From: Comamonadaceae bacterium
GTDB taxonomy: Bacteria; Pseudomonadota; Gammaproteobacteria; Burkholderiales; Burkholderiaceae_C
Direction: 5' to 3'
Assembly (NCBI GenBank): GCA_947447615.1
Contig: CANFJQ010000002.1
Location: 1 to 51,937, forward strand
Length of the DNA stretch: 51,937 bases
The notes beneath the pieces are model-generated. The model was not told the DNA's origin. It did not search any database and saw nothing but the letters and a program-made list of their open reading frames with translations. Shown piece by piece: positions 8,015-18,609 of the stretch. Position numbers and translations under genes: made by a program. Positions within the stretch are counted from its first letter, which is position 1; every line of letters starts with the position of its first letter.

Positions 8015-9466
8015 ATGAACGCTGTATTGAAACCCATCAAAAACCAAGACTATGAAATTGCCGACCTGAGCCTCGCCGCTTGGGGTCGCAAAGAACTCAA
8101 CATTGCCGAGACCGAAATGCCCGGCCTGATGGCGATTCGCGAAGAATTCGCTAAGGCGCAACCCCTCAAAGGCGCGCGCATCACCGGATCGCTGCATATG
8201 ACGATCCAGACCGCCGTGCTGGTTGAAACCCTGCAAGCCCTGGGCGCGCAAGTGCGCTGGGCTTCTTGCAACATCTTCTCTACCCAAGACCACGCCGCCG
8301 CCGCCTTGGTGGCTGCCGGTACCCCGGTGTTTGCCTACAAAGGCGAGTCCCTGGAGGACTATTGGGATTACACCCACCGTATTTTTGAATTCGGCGGTAA
8401 AAAAGGCTCAGCCGCTGAAGGCCCGAACATGATTTTGGACGACGGCGGCGACGCCACGCTGCTCATGCACCTGGGCGCAAAGGCCGAGAAAGACCTCAAA
8501 GTACTGGCCAAGCCCGGCAGCGAAGAAGAAGTTTGCTTGTTCAAAGCCATCAAAGCCAAGCTCAAAGTCGACCCGACCTGGTACAGCCGCCGCCTGAAAA
8601 ACATCATCGGCGTGACCGAAGAGACCACTACCGGCGTACTTCGCTTGAATGAAATGGCCGCCCGTGGCGATTTGGCTTTCCGTGCCATCAACGTCAATGA
8701 TTCGGTGACCAAGAGCAAGTTCGACAACCTGTACGGCTGCCGCGAGTCCTTGGTCGATGCCATCAAGCGCGCTACCGACGTCATGATCGCCGGCAAAGTG
8801 GCCCTGGTGGCCGGTTACGGCGATGTGGGCAAGGGCTCGGCCCAAGCGCTGCGCGCCCTGTCCGCGCAAGTGTGGGTGACCGAGATCGACCCGATCAACG
8901 CTTTGCAAGCCGCTATGGAAGGCTACAAAGTCGTCACTATGGAATACGCAGCCGACAAGGCCGACATCTTTGTGTCCGCCACCGGCAACAAAAACGTCAT
9001 CACCTACAAGCACATGGCGGCCATGAAAGACCAAGCCATCGTCTGCAATATCGGCCACTTTGACAACGAGATCGATGTCGAATCCCTGTCCAAATGCAAG
9101 TGGGAAGAGATCAAGCCCCAAGTGGACCATGTGATTTTCCCGGCCAAAGGCAAAACGCCTGCCAAGCGCATCATCTTGTTGGCCAAAGGCCGCTTGGTGA
9201 ACCTGGGCTGCGGCACCGGCCACCCCAGCTTTGTGATGTCTTCCAGCTTTGCCAACCAGACGATTGCCCAGATCGAGCTGTTCACCAAGCCCAAGGAATA
9301 CAAAAACGGCAAGGTCTATGTGCTGCCCAAGCACCTAGACGAAAAAGTGGCCCGCCTGCACCTGAAGAAGGTTGGCGCCATGCTGACTGAGCTGACCCAA
9401 GAGCAGGCCGATTACATCGGCGTGAGCAAGGCCGGCCCCTACAAAGCGGACACCTACCGGTATTGA
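8015..9466 (+). CDS. ahcY: Adenosylhomocysteinase
   Basis: This is S-adenosyl-L-homocysteine hydrolase (cytosolic, NAD-dependent), splitting SAH into adenosine and homocysteine so that methylation can continue. The start ATG 8015 follows TTGGAG; the longer tracked ORF from 7883 runs through the riboswitch and is rejected. Visible landmarks are [31 protein letters not shown], the NAD-binding loop [25 protein letters not shown] and the C-terminal [10 protein letters not shown]. At 483 residues it includes the extra insert typical of proteobacterial enzymes. It is the first gene after the SAH riboswitch and is followed 11 bases later by tlyA, then metF, so the three probably form one SAH-responsive operon. 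Confidence 0.97.
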   Translation: MNAVLKPIKNQDYEIADLSLAAWGRKELNIAETEMPGLMAIREEFAKAQPLKGARITGSLHMTIQTAVLVETLQALGAQVRWASCNIFSTQDHAAAALVAAGTPVFAYKGESLEDYWDYTHRIFEFGGKKGSAAEGPNMILDDGGDATLLMHLGAKAEKDLKVLAKPGSEEEVCLFKAIKAKLKVDPTWYSRRLKNIIGVTEETTTGVLRLNEMAARGDLAFRAINVNDSVTKSKFDNLYGCRESLVDAIKRATDVMIAGKVALVAGYGDVGKGSAQALRALSAQVWVTEIDPINALQAAMEGYKVVTMEYAADKADIFVSATGNKNVITYKHMAAMKDQAIVCNIGHFDNEIDVESLSKCKWEEIKPQVDHVIFPAKGKTPAKRIILLAKGRLVNLGCGTGHPSFVMSSSFANQTIAQIELFTKPKEYKNGKVYVLPKHLDEKVARLHLKKVGAMLTELTQEQADYIGVSKAGPYKADTYRY

Positions 9467-9477
9467 TGCGCCACTGA

Positions 9478-10326
9478 ATGCGCATTGACCAATTGCTGGT
9501 GCACCGCCAGCATGCCAGCACCCGTTCGCAGGCGCAGCGCCTGATTGCCGATGGGGTGTTGTGGCAGCAAGGGGACGCGTGGAAACGCATCCTCAAAAAC
9601 GGCGACGAAGTCCCCGAGGACGCGCCGCTTAAGCTGCTCAATGCCCAAGAGGCGCGCTATGTGTCGCGCGGTGGTCTCAAGCTCGAGGCCGCCTTGGCGC
9701 ATGTGCAATTGGACGTCAGTGGCATGGCATGCCTGGATGTGGGCCAGTCCACCGGAGGCTTTACCGACTGCTTGTTGCAGCGCGGTGCAGCATCCGTGGT
9801 GGGTGTGGACGTCGGTAGCGCGCAGTTGCATCCGCAATTGCGCACCGACCCGCGCGTGCTATGTGTGGAAAAAGTCAATGCGCGCGCTTTGACAGCCGAC
9901 GATTTGCTGCAAGCCTACGAAGACAGCATTGGCGAGCAAGGGGTGTTTGATAGTGGCGAGGAGCCTGACGAAGACGAAGCAGCGGTGCCCAGTTTTTCAC
10001 CGGCTTTTGACCTGATCGTTGCGGACTTGTCCTTTATCTCGCAAACCTTGGTTTTGCCTGCGGTGGTCGCCCTGCTCAAGCCGGGCGGCAGCTTGCTCAC
10101 CCTGGTCAAGCCGCAGTTTGAACTGCAGCCCGGTCAGGTGGGCAAAGGCGGCATCGTCAAAGACGCATCTCTGTATCTATTTGTTGAGCAGCGCTTGCGT
10201 GATGCATGCGCCGCCCTTGGCCTGGAGGTCACTGCGTGGTTCGATTCCCCCATTGCCGGCGGGGATGGCAACCGCGAGTTTTTTATCTGCGCCCGGCATC
10301 CGGGCCTTGACCCTTCTTCCAAATGA
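9478..10326 (+). CDS. tlyA: TlyA-family rRNA (cytidine-2'-O)-methyltransferase
   Basis: TlyA proteins use S-adenosylmethionine to 2'-O-methylate cytidines in rRNA; older annotations call them haemolysin A. An S4 RNA-binding domain occupies roughly the first 60 residues (MRIDQLLVHRQHASTRSQAQ), followed by the linker YVSRGGLKLEAAL and an FtsJ/RrmJ-type Rossmann fold with CLDVGQSTGGFTDCLL as the SAM site, DLIVADLSFIS, and the catalytic VKPQFEL. A short acidic insert (GEEPDEDEAAV) before the DLIVAD strand looks lineage-specific. No Shine-Dalgarno is seen, and the start lies 11 bases after ahcY, consistent with coupling. As a SAM-consuming enzyme it fits the ahcY/metF operon. Confidence 0.92.
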   Translation: MRIDQLLVHRQHASTRSQAQRLIADGVLWQQGDAWKRILKNGDEVPEDAPLKLLNAQEARYVSRGGLKLEAALAHVQLDVSGMACLDVGQSTGGFTDCLLQRGAASVVGVDVGSAQLHPQLRTDPRVLCVEKVNARALTADDLLQAYEDSIGEQGVFDSGEEPDEDEAAVPSFSPAFDLIVADLSFISQTLVLPAVVALLKPGGSLLTLVKPQFELQPGQVGKGGIVKDASLYLFVEQRLRDACAALGLEVTAWFDSPIAGGDGNREFFICARHPGLDPSSK

Positions 10327-10333
10327 GAACGCC

Positions 10334-11191
10334 ATGTTTTCTACCCCTCGGGTTCCAGTCAGTCTGGAATTCTTTCCTCCCAAGACCGTGGAAGGCGCTG
10401 ACAAACTGCGCTTAGTGCGCCAGCAACTTTCTGTTTTACATGCCCGTTTTTGCTCCGTGACCTACGGGGCCGGAGGCTCCACCCAAGAGGGCAGCCTGCG
10501 CACCGTGGCCGAGCTGGCGAGTGAAGGCGAATGCGCTGCGGCGCACTTCACCTGTATCCATGCGACGCAAGACTCGGTGCGCGCCCATTTGCACACCTTG
10601 CAGTCCATGGGCGTGCGCCATTTGGTGGCATTGCGCGGCGACTTGCCCGAGGACTATGTGCCGGGCGCATTTCCGTATGCCAGCGATTTGGTCGCCTTTG
10701 TGCGCCGGGAAACCGGCAAGGACTTTCATATCGAAGTGGCTTGCTATCCCGAAACGCATCCGCAGGCCGCGTCCCCGCAAGACGATGTGCGCGCCTTTGC
10801 CGCGAAAGTGCACGCTGGAGCGGACTCGGCCATCACCCAGTATTTTTACAACGCCGATGCGTACTTTCGCTTTGTCGAAGAGACGGCGGCCCTTGGGCTG
10901 GATATCGACGTGGTGCCGGGCATTTTGCCGATTGCCAACACCGGCCAGTTGCTGCGCTTTTCAGCGGCCTGCGGCGCAGAGATCCCTCGCTGGATACGCC
11001 AGCGCCTGGAAAGCTTTGGCCAGGACATGGCATCGGTACAAGCGTTTGGGCTGGAAGTGGTGACGCGCTTGTGCGAGCGTTTGCTCGCCGGCGGCGCGCC
11101 GGGCTTGCATTTCTACACGCTCAACCAGAGCGCGCCAACGCTGGCGATTTGCAATGAACTGGGGATGCTCCAGGGCGCACCGCAGCGCTAA
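10334..11191 (+). CDS. metF: 5,10-methylenetetrahydrofolate reductase
   Basis: This FAD-dependent enzyme reduces methylene-THF to methyl-THF, the methyl donor for methionine synthesis. The TIM-barrel landmarks are SLEFFPPKTVEGADKL, CSVTYGAGGSTQEGS, LVALRGDLPED, EVACYPETHPQA, AITQYFYNADAYFRF, VPGILPIANTGQLLRF and LHFYTLNQSAPT. The tracked ORF begins at 10019 inside tlyA; the real start is ATG 10334, eight bases after the tlyA stop, giving 285 residues, the usual length. Together with ahcY it regenerates SAM from SAH, and a shared SAH riboswitch upstream makes physiological sense. It converges on glgP with only 16 bases between stops. Confidence 0.96.
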   Translation: MFSTPRVPVSLEFFPPKTVEGADKLRLVRQQLSVLHARFCSVTYGAGGSTQEGSLRTVAELASEGECAAAHFTCIHATQDSVRAHLHTLQSMGVRHLVALRGDLPEDYVPGAFPYASDLVAFVRRETGKDFHIEVACYPETHPQAASPQDDVRAFAAKVHAGADSAITQYFYNADAYFRFVEETAALGLDIDVVPGILPIANTGQLLRFSAACGAEIPRWIRQRLESFGQDMASVQAFGLEVVTRLCERLLAGGAPGLHFYTLNQSAPTLAICNELGMLQGAPQR

Positions 11192-11207
11192 GTGCGCGCA
11201 TGTAAGC

Positions 11208-13676
11208 TCACACTGTCACCGGTTTGGTTTTCCAGATCTCGCGGGCGTACTGTTCAATCGTGCGGTCCGCTGAAAACGGGCCCATGGCGGCGATGTTGTG
11301 CAGAGTCTTGAGCGCCCAGGCATCGGGCTTGCGGTAGGCGGCGTCGGCAGCGTCTTGGGCGGCGGCGTAGCTGGGGTAATCGGCCAGCAAAAGGTAGTGG
11401 TCGCCCCAGTTCACCAGCGCGTCATAAATATTTTGGTAGCGCTGGGGTTCGGCGGGGCTGAAGGCCCCGTCGCGGATGGCCAGCAGCACCTCTTCTAGCT
11501 CCGGGCAGGCATCCAAAGCCTGGCGCGGCTGGTATCCCGCAGCGCGGGTGGTAGCGACCTCGGGCGTGGTCAAGCCAAAGATAAAAATATTGTCTTCACC
11601 CACGCCATCAAGAATTTCCACATTCGCACCGTCCAGCGTTCCGATGGTCAGTGCGCCGTTGAGCGCGAGCTTCATATTGCCGGTGCCCGATGCCTCTGTA
11701 CCGGCGGTAGAAATCTGCTCGGACAAGTCGGCCGCCGGGATGATGCGCTCGGCTAGGCTGACGCTGTAATTGGGAATGAAGACGATCTTGAGTTTGTCAC
11801 CTACGCGCGGGTCATTGTTAACTGTGGTGGCCAGGTCGTTGATGAGTTGAATGATGAGCTTGGCCATGCGGTAAGCCGAGGCCGCTTTACCGGCAAACAC
11901 GATGACACGCGGCAGCACATTGGCCTCTGGATCGCGCAGGATGCGCTGGTAGCGCGCAATCACATGCAGCACATTGAGCAACTGGCGCTTGTATTCATGG
12001 ATGCGCTTGACCTGCACATCAAACATGGCGTCCACCGGCAGCGTAAGCCCCATGTTCGTCTGCACCCAATCTGCCAGCCGCTGCTTGTTGGCGCGTTTGG
12101 CATCTTGCAGCGCTTTGATCAGCGCTGGCTGGTTGGCCAGCGGCGCCAAAGCCCCGAGCTGGGTGAGGTCGCGCCGCCAGCCGGTGCCGATGTATTTGTC
12201 AAGCACCGCCGCCAGGGCGGGATTGGCCTGCGCCAGCCAACGGCGCGGTGTGATGCCATTGGTTTTATTGTTAAAGCGCGCCGGCCACACCTGCGCAAAA
12301 TCGGCAAATATCGATTGCTGCATCAGCCCCGAATGCAGGGCCGAAACCCCGTTGATCGAGTGGCTGGCCACGACCGCCAGATAGGCCATGCGCACCCTGC
12401 GCTCGCCTTGCTCGTCCACCAAAGAGACGCGCTGCAACAATTCAGGCCCAGCCCCCTGCGCAGTCAGATCTTCCAGAAAGCGCGCGTTGATATCAAAAAT
12501 GATTTGCAAATGGCGCGGCAGGATGCGCCCAAACATGTCCACCGGCCAGGTCTCCAGGGCCTCGTGCATGAGCGTGTGGTTGGTGTACGAGAAAACCCCT
12601 TGGCATAGCGTCCAAGCTTGGTCCCACGGCAGCGCATGTTCATCGAGCAGCAAGCGCATGAGCTCGGGAATAGCCAGCACCGGGTGGGTGTCGTTGAGGT
12701 GAATACTGACCTTGGCGGGCAGTTGATTGAAATCGGTATGGGTCTGGAGGTAGCGGCGTAGCAAGTCCTGCACGCTGGCGCTGACAAAGAAATATTCCTG
12801 GTGCAAACGCAATTCCCGGCCAGCTGGCGTGGAGTCGTCCGGGTAGAGCACGCGGCTGACGTTTTCGGAGTGGTTTTTGCTCTCTACTGCAGCGAAATAA
12901 TTTCCCCGGTTGAAAGCGCCGAGGTCGATTTCGTGGGTAGCTTTTGCCGACCACAAACGCAGCGTGTTGGTGGCCTGCGTGTCGTAGCCGGGGATGATGG
13001 TGTCGTAGGCCATGGCTTGCACTTCATGCGCGCTCACCCATTGGCACTTGCCATTTTCTTCCAGCACCTGGCCACCGAACTGCACCCGGTACACCACCTC
13101 GGGCCGGGCGAATTCCCAGGGGTTACCCTGGGTCAGCCAATAGTCGGGCACTTCCACCTGGCGACCGTCCACAATGGTCTGGCGGAACATGCCGTAGTCG
13201 TAGCGAATGCCGTAGCCATAACCGGCGATATTGAGGGTGGCCATCGCATCCAGAAAGCAGGCTGCTAAACGACCCAATCCGCCATTGCCCAAGGCCGCAT
13301 CGGGCTCAAGCTCACTGATCGCGGCCATATCCACGCCAAAATCGAGCAAGGCCTGCTGCATACGCGCGCGCAAACCCAGCGCCAACAGTGCGTTACCAAA
13401 GGTGCGCCCCACCAAAAATTCCATGGACAGGTAGTACACCCGCTTGGAATCCTGGGCGTACTGGGCCCGGGTGGTTTTCATCCAGCGTTCGATCAACTGG
13501 TCACGCACCGCATAGGCTGCAGCATTCAGCCAATCCTGCGCGCTCGCCGCCTGCGGGTCTTTGCCCACGCTGAACATCAGTTTGTTGGCAATCGCACGTT
13601 TGAGCGACTCCAGATCCCGCTTGGGGCTGTCGAAGGGAAAAGTGGCTTGGGGGGAGGTCAAATCAGAAATATTCAT
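11208..13676 (-). CDS. glgP: Glycogen (maltodextrin) phosphorylase
   Basis: This PLP-dependent phosphorylase (GT35) releases glucose-1-phosphate from glycogen. Landmarks are [18 protein letters not shown] near residue 80, [62 protein letters not shown], and the PLP-lysine motif [19 protein letters not shown]. The tracked ORF begins 71 codons upstream inside glg[16 protein letters not shown] at 13676 is chosen because it leaves a 19-base gap after glgA and a normal 822 residues. It is the last gene of the glycogen operon, so synthesis and breakdown genes share a transcript. Confidence 0.95.
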   Translation of the reverse strand: MNISDLTSPQATFPFDSPKRDLESLKRAIANKLMFSVGKDPQAASAQDWLNAAAYAVRDQLIERWMKTTRAQYAQDSKRVYYLSMEFLVGRTFGNALLALGLRARMQQALLDFGVDMAAISELEPDAALGNGGLGRLAACFLDAMATLNIAGYGYGIRYDYGMFRQTIVDGRQVEVPDYWLTQGNPWEFARPEVVYRVQFGGQVLEENGKCQWVSAHEVQAMAYDTIIPGYDTQATNTLRLWSAKATHEIDLGAFNRGNYFAAVESKNHSENVSRVLYPDDSTPAGRELRLHQEYFFVSASVQDLLRRYLQTHTDFNQLPAKVSIHLNDTHPVLAIPELMRLLLDEHALPWDQAWTLCQGVFSYTNHTLMHEALETWPVDMFGRILPRHLQIIFDINARFLEDLTAQGAGPELLQRVSLVDEQGERRVRMAYLAVVASHSINGVSALHSGLMQQSIFADFAQVWPARFNNKTNGITPRRWLAQANPALAAVLDKYIGTGWRRDLTQLGALAPLANQPALIKALQDAKRANKQRLADWVQTNMGLTLPVDAMFDVQVKRIHEYKRQLLNVLHVIARYQRILRDPEANVLPRVIVFAGKAASAYRMAKLIIQLINDLATTVNNDPRVGDKLKIVFIPNYSVSLAERIIPAADLSEQISTAGTEASGTGNMKLALNGALTIGTLDGANVEILDGVGEDNIFIFGLTTPEVATTRAAGYQPRQALDACPELEEVLLAIRDGAFSPAEPQRYQNIYDALVNWGDHYLLLADYPSYAAAQDAADAAYRKPDAWALKTLHNIAAMGPFSADRTIEQYAREIWKTKPVTV

Positions 13677-13695
13677 GGGCAATAGGCGCTTGAAA

Positions 13696-15162
13696 TTAGG
13701 GCGTTGAAATAAGTGATGCGTACAGATCGCGGTATTGCCGAGCGCTGTCCTGCCAGCTCGATGCAATTCGCATGCCGTTGTGGCGGACGCGGTTCCAGTC
13801 CGCCCGCCGACGGTACAGCGCAAAGGCGCGGCGCAGGGCGCTGCGGTAGGGTGTGCTGTCAAAAGCGTCAAATACAAAACCGGTGGCACTGCTGTCGTCC
13901 AGGGTTTCTAGGTCGGTATCTGTCACGGTATCGGCCAGACCGCCGACGCGGCGCACCAGCGGCAGGCTGCCGTATTTCATGCCATAGAGCTGGGTCAGCC
14001 CGCAGGGCTCAAAGCGCGAGGGCACCAGCGTCACGTCACTGCCGCCAAAAATGCGGTGCGCCAGCGCTTCGTCATAGTCCAGCCGTACCGCCACGCGTCC
14101 GGGGTAGGCATGCGCTTGCCCAGCCAGCGCATGCTCGAGCGCGGCGTCACCGCTGCCCAGCACCAGCAACTGGCCACCGCCGCCGACAATTTCCTCGATC
14201 CCGCCCAGCACCAGCGGCAGGCCTTTTTGCTCGGTCAGGCGGCCCACCAGAGTGAACAAGGGCGCATCGGGCAGCGCTTCCAAATCGGTCTCGGCTTGCA
14301 AGTGCGCTTTATTGAGGGCTTTGCCGGTTAGTTTGCGCATATCAAAGGGGTGAGGCAACAAGGCATCGTGCTTGGGATCCCACACGCTGCCGTCCACACC
14401 GTTCAAGATGCCGCTGAGCTGCGCCGCCCGGCTACGCAGCAATCCGTCTAAGCCAAAGCCCTGCTCTGCGGTCTGGATTTCGCGGGCATAAGTAGGGCTT
14501 ACGGTGCTGATGTGGTTTGCGTATACCAGGCCCGCTTTCATAAAAGAAACCTGCCCATAAAACTCAAGACCACCAACACTAAACGCACTGGCGGGCAAGC
14601 CCAGTTCGGGAAAACAGCCCGCGTCAAAGCAGCCCTGGTAGGCCAGGTTGTGAATGGTGAACAGAGAAGGAACCCGGTGCGGGCTGTCCCACAAGGCCAT
14701 GCAAGCAGGCGCCAGACCGGCATGCCAGTCATGGCAGTGCACCAATTGGGGACTCCATGCGCTGTCCAAACCGTAAGCCAGGTGCGCCGCGCCCCATCCC
14801 AGTGCAGCAAAACGCCGGTGGTTGTCGGTGTAGGGGTGATGCTGCGCGTCATGGTAGGGGTTGCCAGGCCGGTCATACAGGCCCGGCGCTAGCAGCACAT
14901 ACGCCTTGAGCGCCTGCCCCGCAGCACCCAGTCCGGGTAAGTGCCCCAAAACTACCTCGATGCGCTCGCCCCAGGGGGTGGTGAAATTGCCGATGGTCTG
15001 CGCTGCATGCAGGCCAGCCACTACCGCAGGGAAGCCCGGTAACAAGGGCCGCACATCGCAAGCTTGTGCGCCCAGTGCTGCGGGCAGAGCGCCTGCCACA
15101 TCGGCCAAGCCGCCGGTTTTGAGCAAGGGAAAAAGTTCGGAGCTAACTTGAAGAATACGCAT
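13696..15162 (-). CDS. glgA: Glycogen synthase (ADP-glucose-dependent)
   Basis: This GT5 synthase elongates alpha-1,4-glucan from ADP-glucose. The N-terminal [22 protein letters not shown] contains the KTGGL-type ADP-binding motif. Further on are [48 protein letters not shown] and [19 protein letters not shown] (the glutamate region of the GT-B fold). The track counts a GTG six bases earlier; ATG 15162 gives the canonical N-terminus and 488 residues. Its 3' end is 19 bases from glgP, and its 5' end 23 bases from glgC, within one operon. No clear Shine-Dalgarno is present. Confidence 0.96.
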   Translation of the reverse strand: MRILQVSSELFPLLKTGGLADVAGALPAALGAQACDVRPLLPGFPAVVAGLHAAQTIGNFTTPWGERIEVVLGHLPGLGAAGQALKAYVLLAPGLYDRPGNPYHDAQHHPYTDNHRRFAALGWGAAHLAYGLDSAWSPQLVHCHDWHAGLAPACMALWDSPHRVPSLFTIHNLAYQGCFDAGCFPELGLPASAFSVGGLEFYGQVSFMKAGLVYANHISTVSPTYAREIQTAEQGFGLDGLLRSRAAQLSGILNGVDGSVWDPKHDALLPHPFDMRKLTGKALNKAHLQAETDLEALPDAPLFTLVGRLTEQKGLPLVLGGIEEIVGGGGQLLVLGSGDAALEHALAGQAHAYPGRVAVRLDYDEALAHRIFGGSDVTLVPSRFEPCGLTQLYGMKYGSLPLVRRVGGLADTVTDTDLETLDDSSATGFVFDAFDSTPYRSALRRAFALYRRRADWNRVRHNGMRIASSWQDSARQYRDLYASLISTP

Positions 15163-15185
15163 GCACACAAGCCGGGGCGGGACGC

Positions 15186-16475
15186 TTAGGGGGAAGTTAA
15201 TCCGTCGAGCATAGCTTGGGTTATCAATACCACGCCATTCTCGGTGCGCTCAAAACGCGCAGCGTCCAGCGCGGCGTCTTCGCCGACGACCAGGCCCTCG
15301 GGCAGTTCGCAGCCCCGGTCCACCACAATTTTGCGCAAACGGCAGCCCCGGCCTACTGTGACGTCGGGCAAAAAAACCGCTTGGTCAATCACGCAAAAAG
15401 AATGCACCCGCACGCCAGAAAACAAGACGGAATTACTCACTATCGAGCCCGAAACAATGCAACCGCCTGAGACCATGGTGTTGATCGCCTGCCCATGCTT
15501 GCCTTGGGCATCCTGCACAAACTTAGCCGGGGGGAGCTGGCGCTGGCTGGTCCAGATCGGCCAATTGGTGTCATAAATATCCAGCGCTGGCGTCACCGAT
15601 GCGAGGTCAAGATTGGCCTCCCAAAACGCGTCTATCGTGCCCACGTCACGCCAATAGGGTTCAGACTCCTGCGTGGACGACACACAGGACATGGAGAAGG
15701 GATGGGCAATTGCACGCCCTTCCTGTACCACGCGCGGAATCACATCTTTGCCAAAGTCGTGGCTGGACGATGCGTTGGCCAGGTCTTCTTCGAGCACGCG
15801 GTAGAGGTACGCTGCATTAAAGATGTAAATACCCATGCTGGCCAGCGCCACATCCGGTTTACCCGGCATGGGCTGGGGCTGTTCGGGCTTTTCATCAAAG
15901 CGGACGATGTTGCGTGCCGCTTCTATGGCCATGACCCCGAATGCACTGGCCTCTTGCAGCGGCACTTCGATACAGCCCACCGTGCAATCCATGCCACTTT
16001 CCACATGGTCTTTGAGCATCAGCGAGTAATCCATTTTGTACACATGGTCACCGGCCAGGATGACCACGTAATCCGGGTTGCTGCTTTGGATGATGTCCAG
16101 ATTTTGGTAAATCGCATCGGCGGTACCGCGGTACCAGTGTTCGTCATTGAGCCGTTGTTGGGCTGGCAACAGGTCCACCATCTCGTTGAGCTCGGCGCGC
16201 AAAAAACTCCAGCCACGCTGAATATGGCGCAATAGCGAATGCGATTTGTATTGGGTGATGACGCCAATACGCCGGATGCCGGAGTTGACACAGTTGGACA
16301 GTGCGAAGTCAACAATGCGGAACTTTCCACCGAAATACACCGCCGGCTTGGCGCGCTTATCGGTCAGCTGCTTCAAGCGGGAACCACGTCCACCGGCCAG
16401 CACCAGAGCGATGGTGCGGCGCACCAGCATATGGGGCTGCATGGAGGGCTTGTGCGGGGCATCTTTAGTGGACAT
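15186..16475 (-). CDS. glgC: Glucose-1-phosphate adenylyltransferase
   Basis: This is ADP-glucose pyrophosphorylase, the committed and usually allosterically controlled step of glycogen synthesis. Visible are the nucleotide loop [23 protein letters not shown] (near residue 25), [59 protein letters not shown] (glucose-1-phosphate Lys), MGIYIFNA and a C-terminal left-handed beta-helix ([19 protein letters not shown]). The start at 16475 follows AGGAGCGACCC. At 429 residues it is full length. glgX ends 9 bases upstream. Confidence 0.97.
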   Translation of the reverse strand: MSTKDAPHKPSMQPHMLVRRTIALVLAGGRGSRLKQLTDKRAKPAVYFGGKFRIVDFALSNCVNSGIRRIGVITQYKSHSLLRHIQRGWSFLRAELNEMVDLLPAQQRLNDEHWYRGTADAIYQNLDIIQSSNPDYVVILAGDHVYKMDYSLMLKDHVESGMDCTVGCIEVPLQEASAFGVMAIEAARNIVRFDEKPEQPQPMPGKPDVALASMGIYIFNAAYLYRVLEEDLANASSSHDFGKDVIPRVVQEGRAIAHPFSMSCVSSTQESEPYWRDVGTIDAFWEANLDLASVTPALDIYDTNWPIWTSQRQLPPAKFVQDAQGKHGQAINTMVSGGCIVSGSIVSNSVLFSGVRVHSFCVIDQAVFLPDVTVGRGCRLRKIVVDRGCELPEGLVVGEDAALDAARFERTENGVVLITQAMLDGLTSP

Positions 16476-16484
16476 GGGTCGCTC

Positions 16485-18599
16485 CTAAGGTGGTTCTTGT
16501 TGCGTTGATGTCGGTGCTGCGCTGGCAAGCCACAAACTCCCCGGTGGCAGCATTTCAACATGTTCCAAGCGTCTATTAGGGCTGTCCCCGCCAGCCGTGT
16601 CAATCAGAAGAAACCACGCCCCCGGCGGCAGCGTACAGCGCATCGGCTCGGACGCGCCGTTACACAGCAACAGGCAACTGGCATGCAGTGCATCGTTGTG
16701 GTGCGTATCACCTATTGCGGTGGCCCAGTCGAGCTGCACTGCCAGCGTGTGGCGCGCCGGATCGTTCCAATCCTGCGGACGCGGCGAGCTTGCATCGGCC
16801 AAAAACCACCGCGCCACCACGCCCTGGTCTGCACCTTCTGCTTGCCACCAGCCGCTACTGCGCAACACGGCGCGACTTTGGCGCAGCGCTTGTACCGAAG
16901 CGATGAAATCGGCATAGCCCGCATCGGCAGCTTCCCAGTCCAACCAGCTGATGGCGTTGTCCTGGCAGTAGGCGTTGTTATTGCCGCCCTGGCTGTGGCC
17001 GATGCTGTCACCGGCCTGCACCATGGGGGTACCCAGCGACAGCAGGGTGATCGCCAGCAGCACGCGCTGCCATTGGCTGCGTTGGGCGCGAACCTGCGGG
17101 TCTGCGCTATCGCCTTCGACACCGCAGTTGATGCTCAGGTTGTGGCCATGCCCGTCGCGGTTGTCTTCGCCATTGGTCTGGTTGCGCCGTTCGGTGTAGC
17201 GCAGCAGATCGGCTAAAGTAAAACCGTCGTGCGCAGCGACAAAATTTACGCTGCTATGGGCCGCCCGTGTGCGGGGTTCAAAGGTGTCGCTAGAGCCAGC
17301 CAGCCGCATAGCCCACTCGCCCAGGCCCCCATCGCGGTGCAGCCAAAAACTGCGCTGCGTATCGCGAAAGCGGTCGTTCCACTCTAGCCAAGCCGCCGGA
17401 AACTGCCCGAGCTGGTAACCGCCTTCGCCGATGTCCCAGGGCTCGGCCACGAGCGTGCAGCGCGACAAGAGCGGATCGTCCGCCAGGGCCTGCAACAGGG
17501 GCGCGCGGGCCGAAAACGCATAGTCCTCCTCTGCCGTACCGCGCCCCAGCGCCGGGGCTAGGTCAAAGCGAAAACCGTCTATTCCATAGTCCAGCACCCA
17601 GCTGCGCAGGCTTTGTAGCACCATGCGGATGACCAGCGGATGGTCTAGCCGCAAACAGTTGCCACAGCCGGTCCAGTTACGGTAGCGCGCCGGATCTTCC
17701 GAATCCAGGTGGTAGTAGGTCGCATTGTCGATACCGCGCAAGCCCAGGGTCGGGCCCTGCTCGTCGGTCTCGCCGCTGTGGTTGTAGACCACATCGAGCA
17801 GCACTTCCAATCCTGCATCGTGCAAGGCGCTGACCATGGCGCGCAACTCGCTGCGCGGCGTAGTGCCGGGCTGGCCACTCCAATAGCGCGCGGTCGGTGC
17901 GCTCCAGGCAATAGGGCTGTAGCCCCAGTAATTGCGCAGGTTCAGCGTGAGCAAGCGCAGCTCATCGGCGCAAGTAGCCAGGGGCATCAGGCTGACGGTG
18001 GTCACCCCCATTCTTTTGAGATGCGCAATGGCTGCCGGGTGGGCCAGCCCGGCATAGCTGCCGCGCAGTGCCGGGGGAATATCGGGGTGCAGGGCGCTAA
18101 AGCCTTTGACGTGCAATTCGCAAATCAGGCGTTGCGCCGGGTCAAGCACCGGGCCGCGCGCTGCGGGCGCAAAGGGCTCCACCACGATGGCTTTCATGGC
18201 CTGCTGCGCGTTGTCGCGCGTGTCTTGCAGCATGGGCGCGTCCGCGCGGTGGCCTAGGTGAATATCCTGCCCCTCGTAGCTACCCAAGACCGACGCGGCG
18301 CTGGGGTCGAGCAAAAGCTTGTGCGGATTGAAACGCTGGCCCTGCGCCGGTTTCCATGGGCCGTGCACGCGCCAACCGTAAATTAATCCGGCTGTTGCGC
18401 CGGGGAGCAGGGCTTGCCAGACACCGTCAACCGCCGCAGGCATGGGCAGGCGCTGCGTTTCGGTCTGGCCGTTGGCGTCAAACAGGCACAAGTCCACCGC
18501 TTGCGCATGGGGCGCTGCCAAAGCGAATTGCACGCCGCCGTCCACCACGCTTGCGCCCAGCAGCGCTACGCCATTCAGGCGCTGCAAGGCCGCGTTCAT
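16485..18599 (-). CDS. glgX: Glycogen debranching enzyme
   Basis: This GH13 isoamylase-type enzyme hydrolyses alpha-1,6 branches left by the phosphorylase. An N-terminal CBM48-like domain (about 1-130, with GWRVHGPWKPAQGQRFNPHK) precedes the barrel. Catalytic regions visible are DVVYNHSGE, the nucleophile Asp in IDGFRFDLAPALGR, the acid/base Glu in LVAEPWDIGEGGYQ and AAHDGFTLADLLRY. The tracked ORF starts inside glgB (18743); MNAALQRLNGVALLG at 18599, or the adjoining GTG, fits and gives 704 residues. It lies 10 bases after glgB in the operon. Confidence 0.94.
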   Translation of the reverse strand: MNAALQRLNGVALLGASVVDGGVQFALAAPHAQAVDLCLFDANGQTETQRLPMPAAVDGVWQALLPGATAGLIYGWRVHGPWKPAQGQRFNPHKLLLDPSAASVLGSYEGQDIHLGHRADAPMLQDTRDNAQQAMKAIVVEPFAPAARGPVLDPAQRLICELHVKGFSALHPDIPPALRGSYAGLAHPAAIAHLKRMGVTTVSLMPLATCADELRLLTLNLRNYWGYSPIAWSAPTARYWSGQPGTTPRSELRAMVSALHDAGLEVLLDVVYNHSGETDEQGPTLGLRGIDNATYYHLDSEDPARYRNWTGCGNCLRLDHPLVIRMVLQSLRSWVLDYGIDGFRFDLAPALGRGTAEEDYAFSARAPLLQALADDPLLSRCTLVAEPWDIGEGGYQLGQFPAAWLEWNDRFRDTQRSFWLHRDGGLGEWAMRLAGSSDTFEPRTRAAHSSVNFVAAHDGFTLADLLRYTERRNQTNGEDNRDGHGHNLSINCGVEGDSADPQVRAQRSQWQRVLLAITLLSLGTPMVQAGDSIGHSQGGNNNAYCQDNAISWLDWEAADAGYADFIASVQALRQSRAVLRSSGWWQAEGADQGVVARWFLADASSPRPQDWNDPARHTLAVQLDWATAIGDTHHNDALHASCLLLCNGASEPMRCTLPPGAWFLLIDTAGGDSPNRRLEHVEMLPPGSLWLASAAPTSTQQEPP

Positions 18600-18609
18600 C
18601 ACACTGCGC

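Noticed and set aside
8408-9334. 308-codon ORF antisense to ahcY
   Set aside because: Long only because of GC-rich codon bias; ahcY is certain and the antisense product resembles nothing.
11847-13268. Long plus-strand ORFs opposite glgP (11847-12608, 12801-13268)
   Set aside because: Antisense shadows of a well conserved gene.
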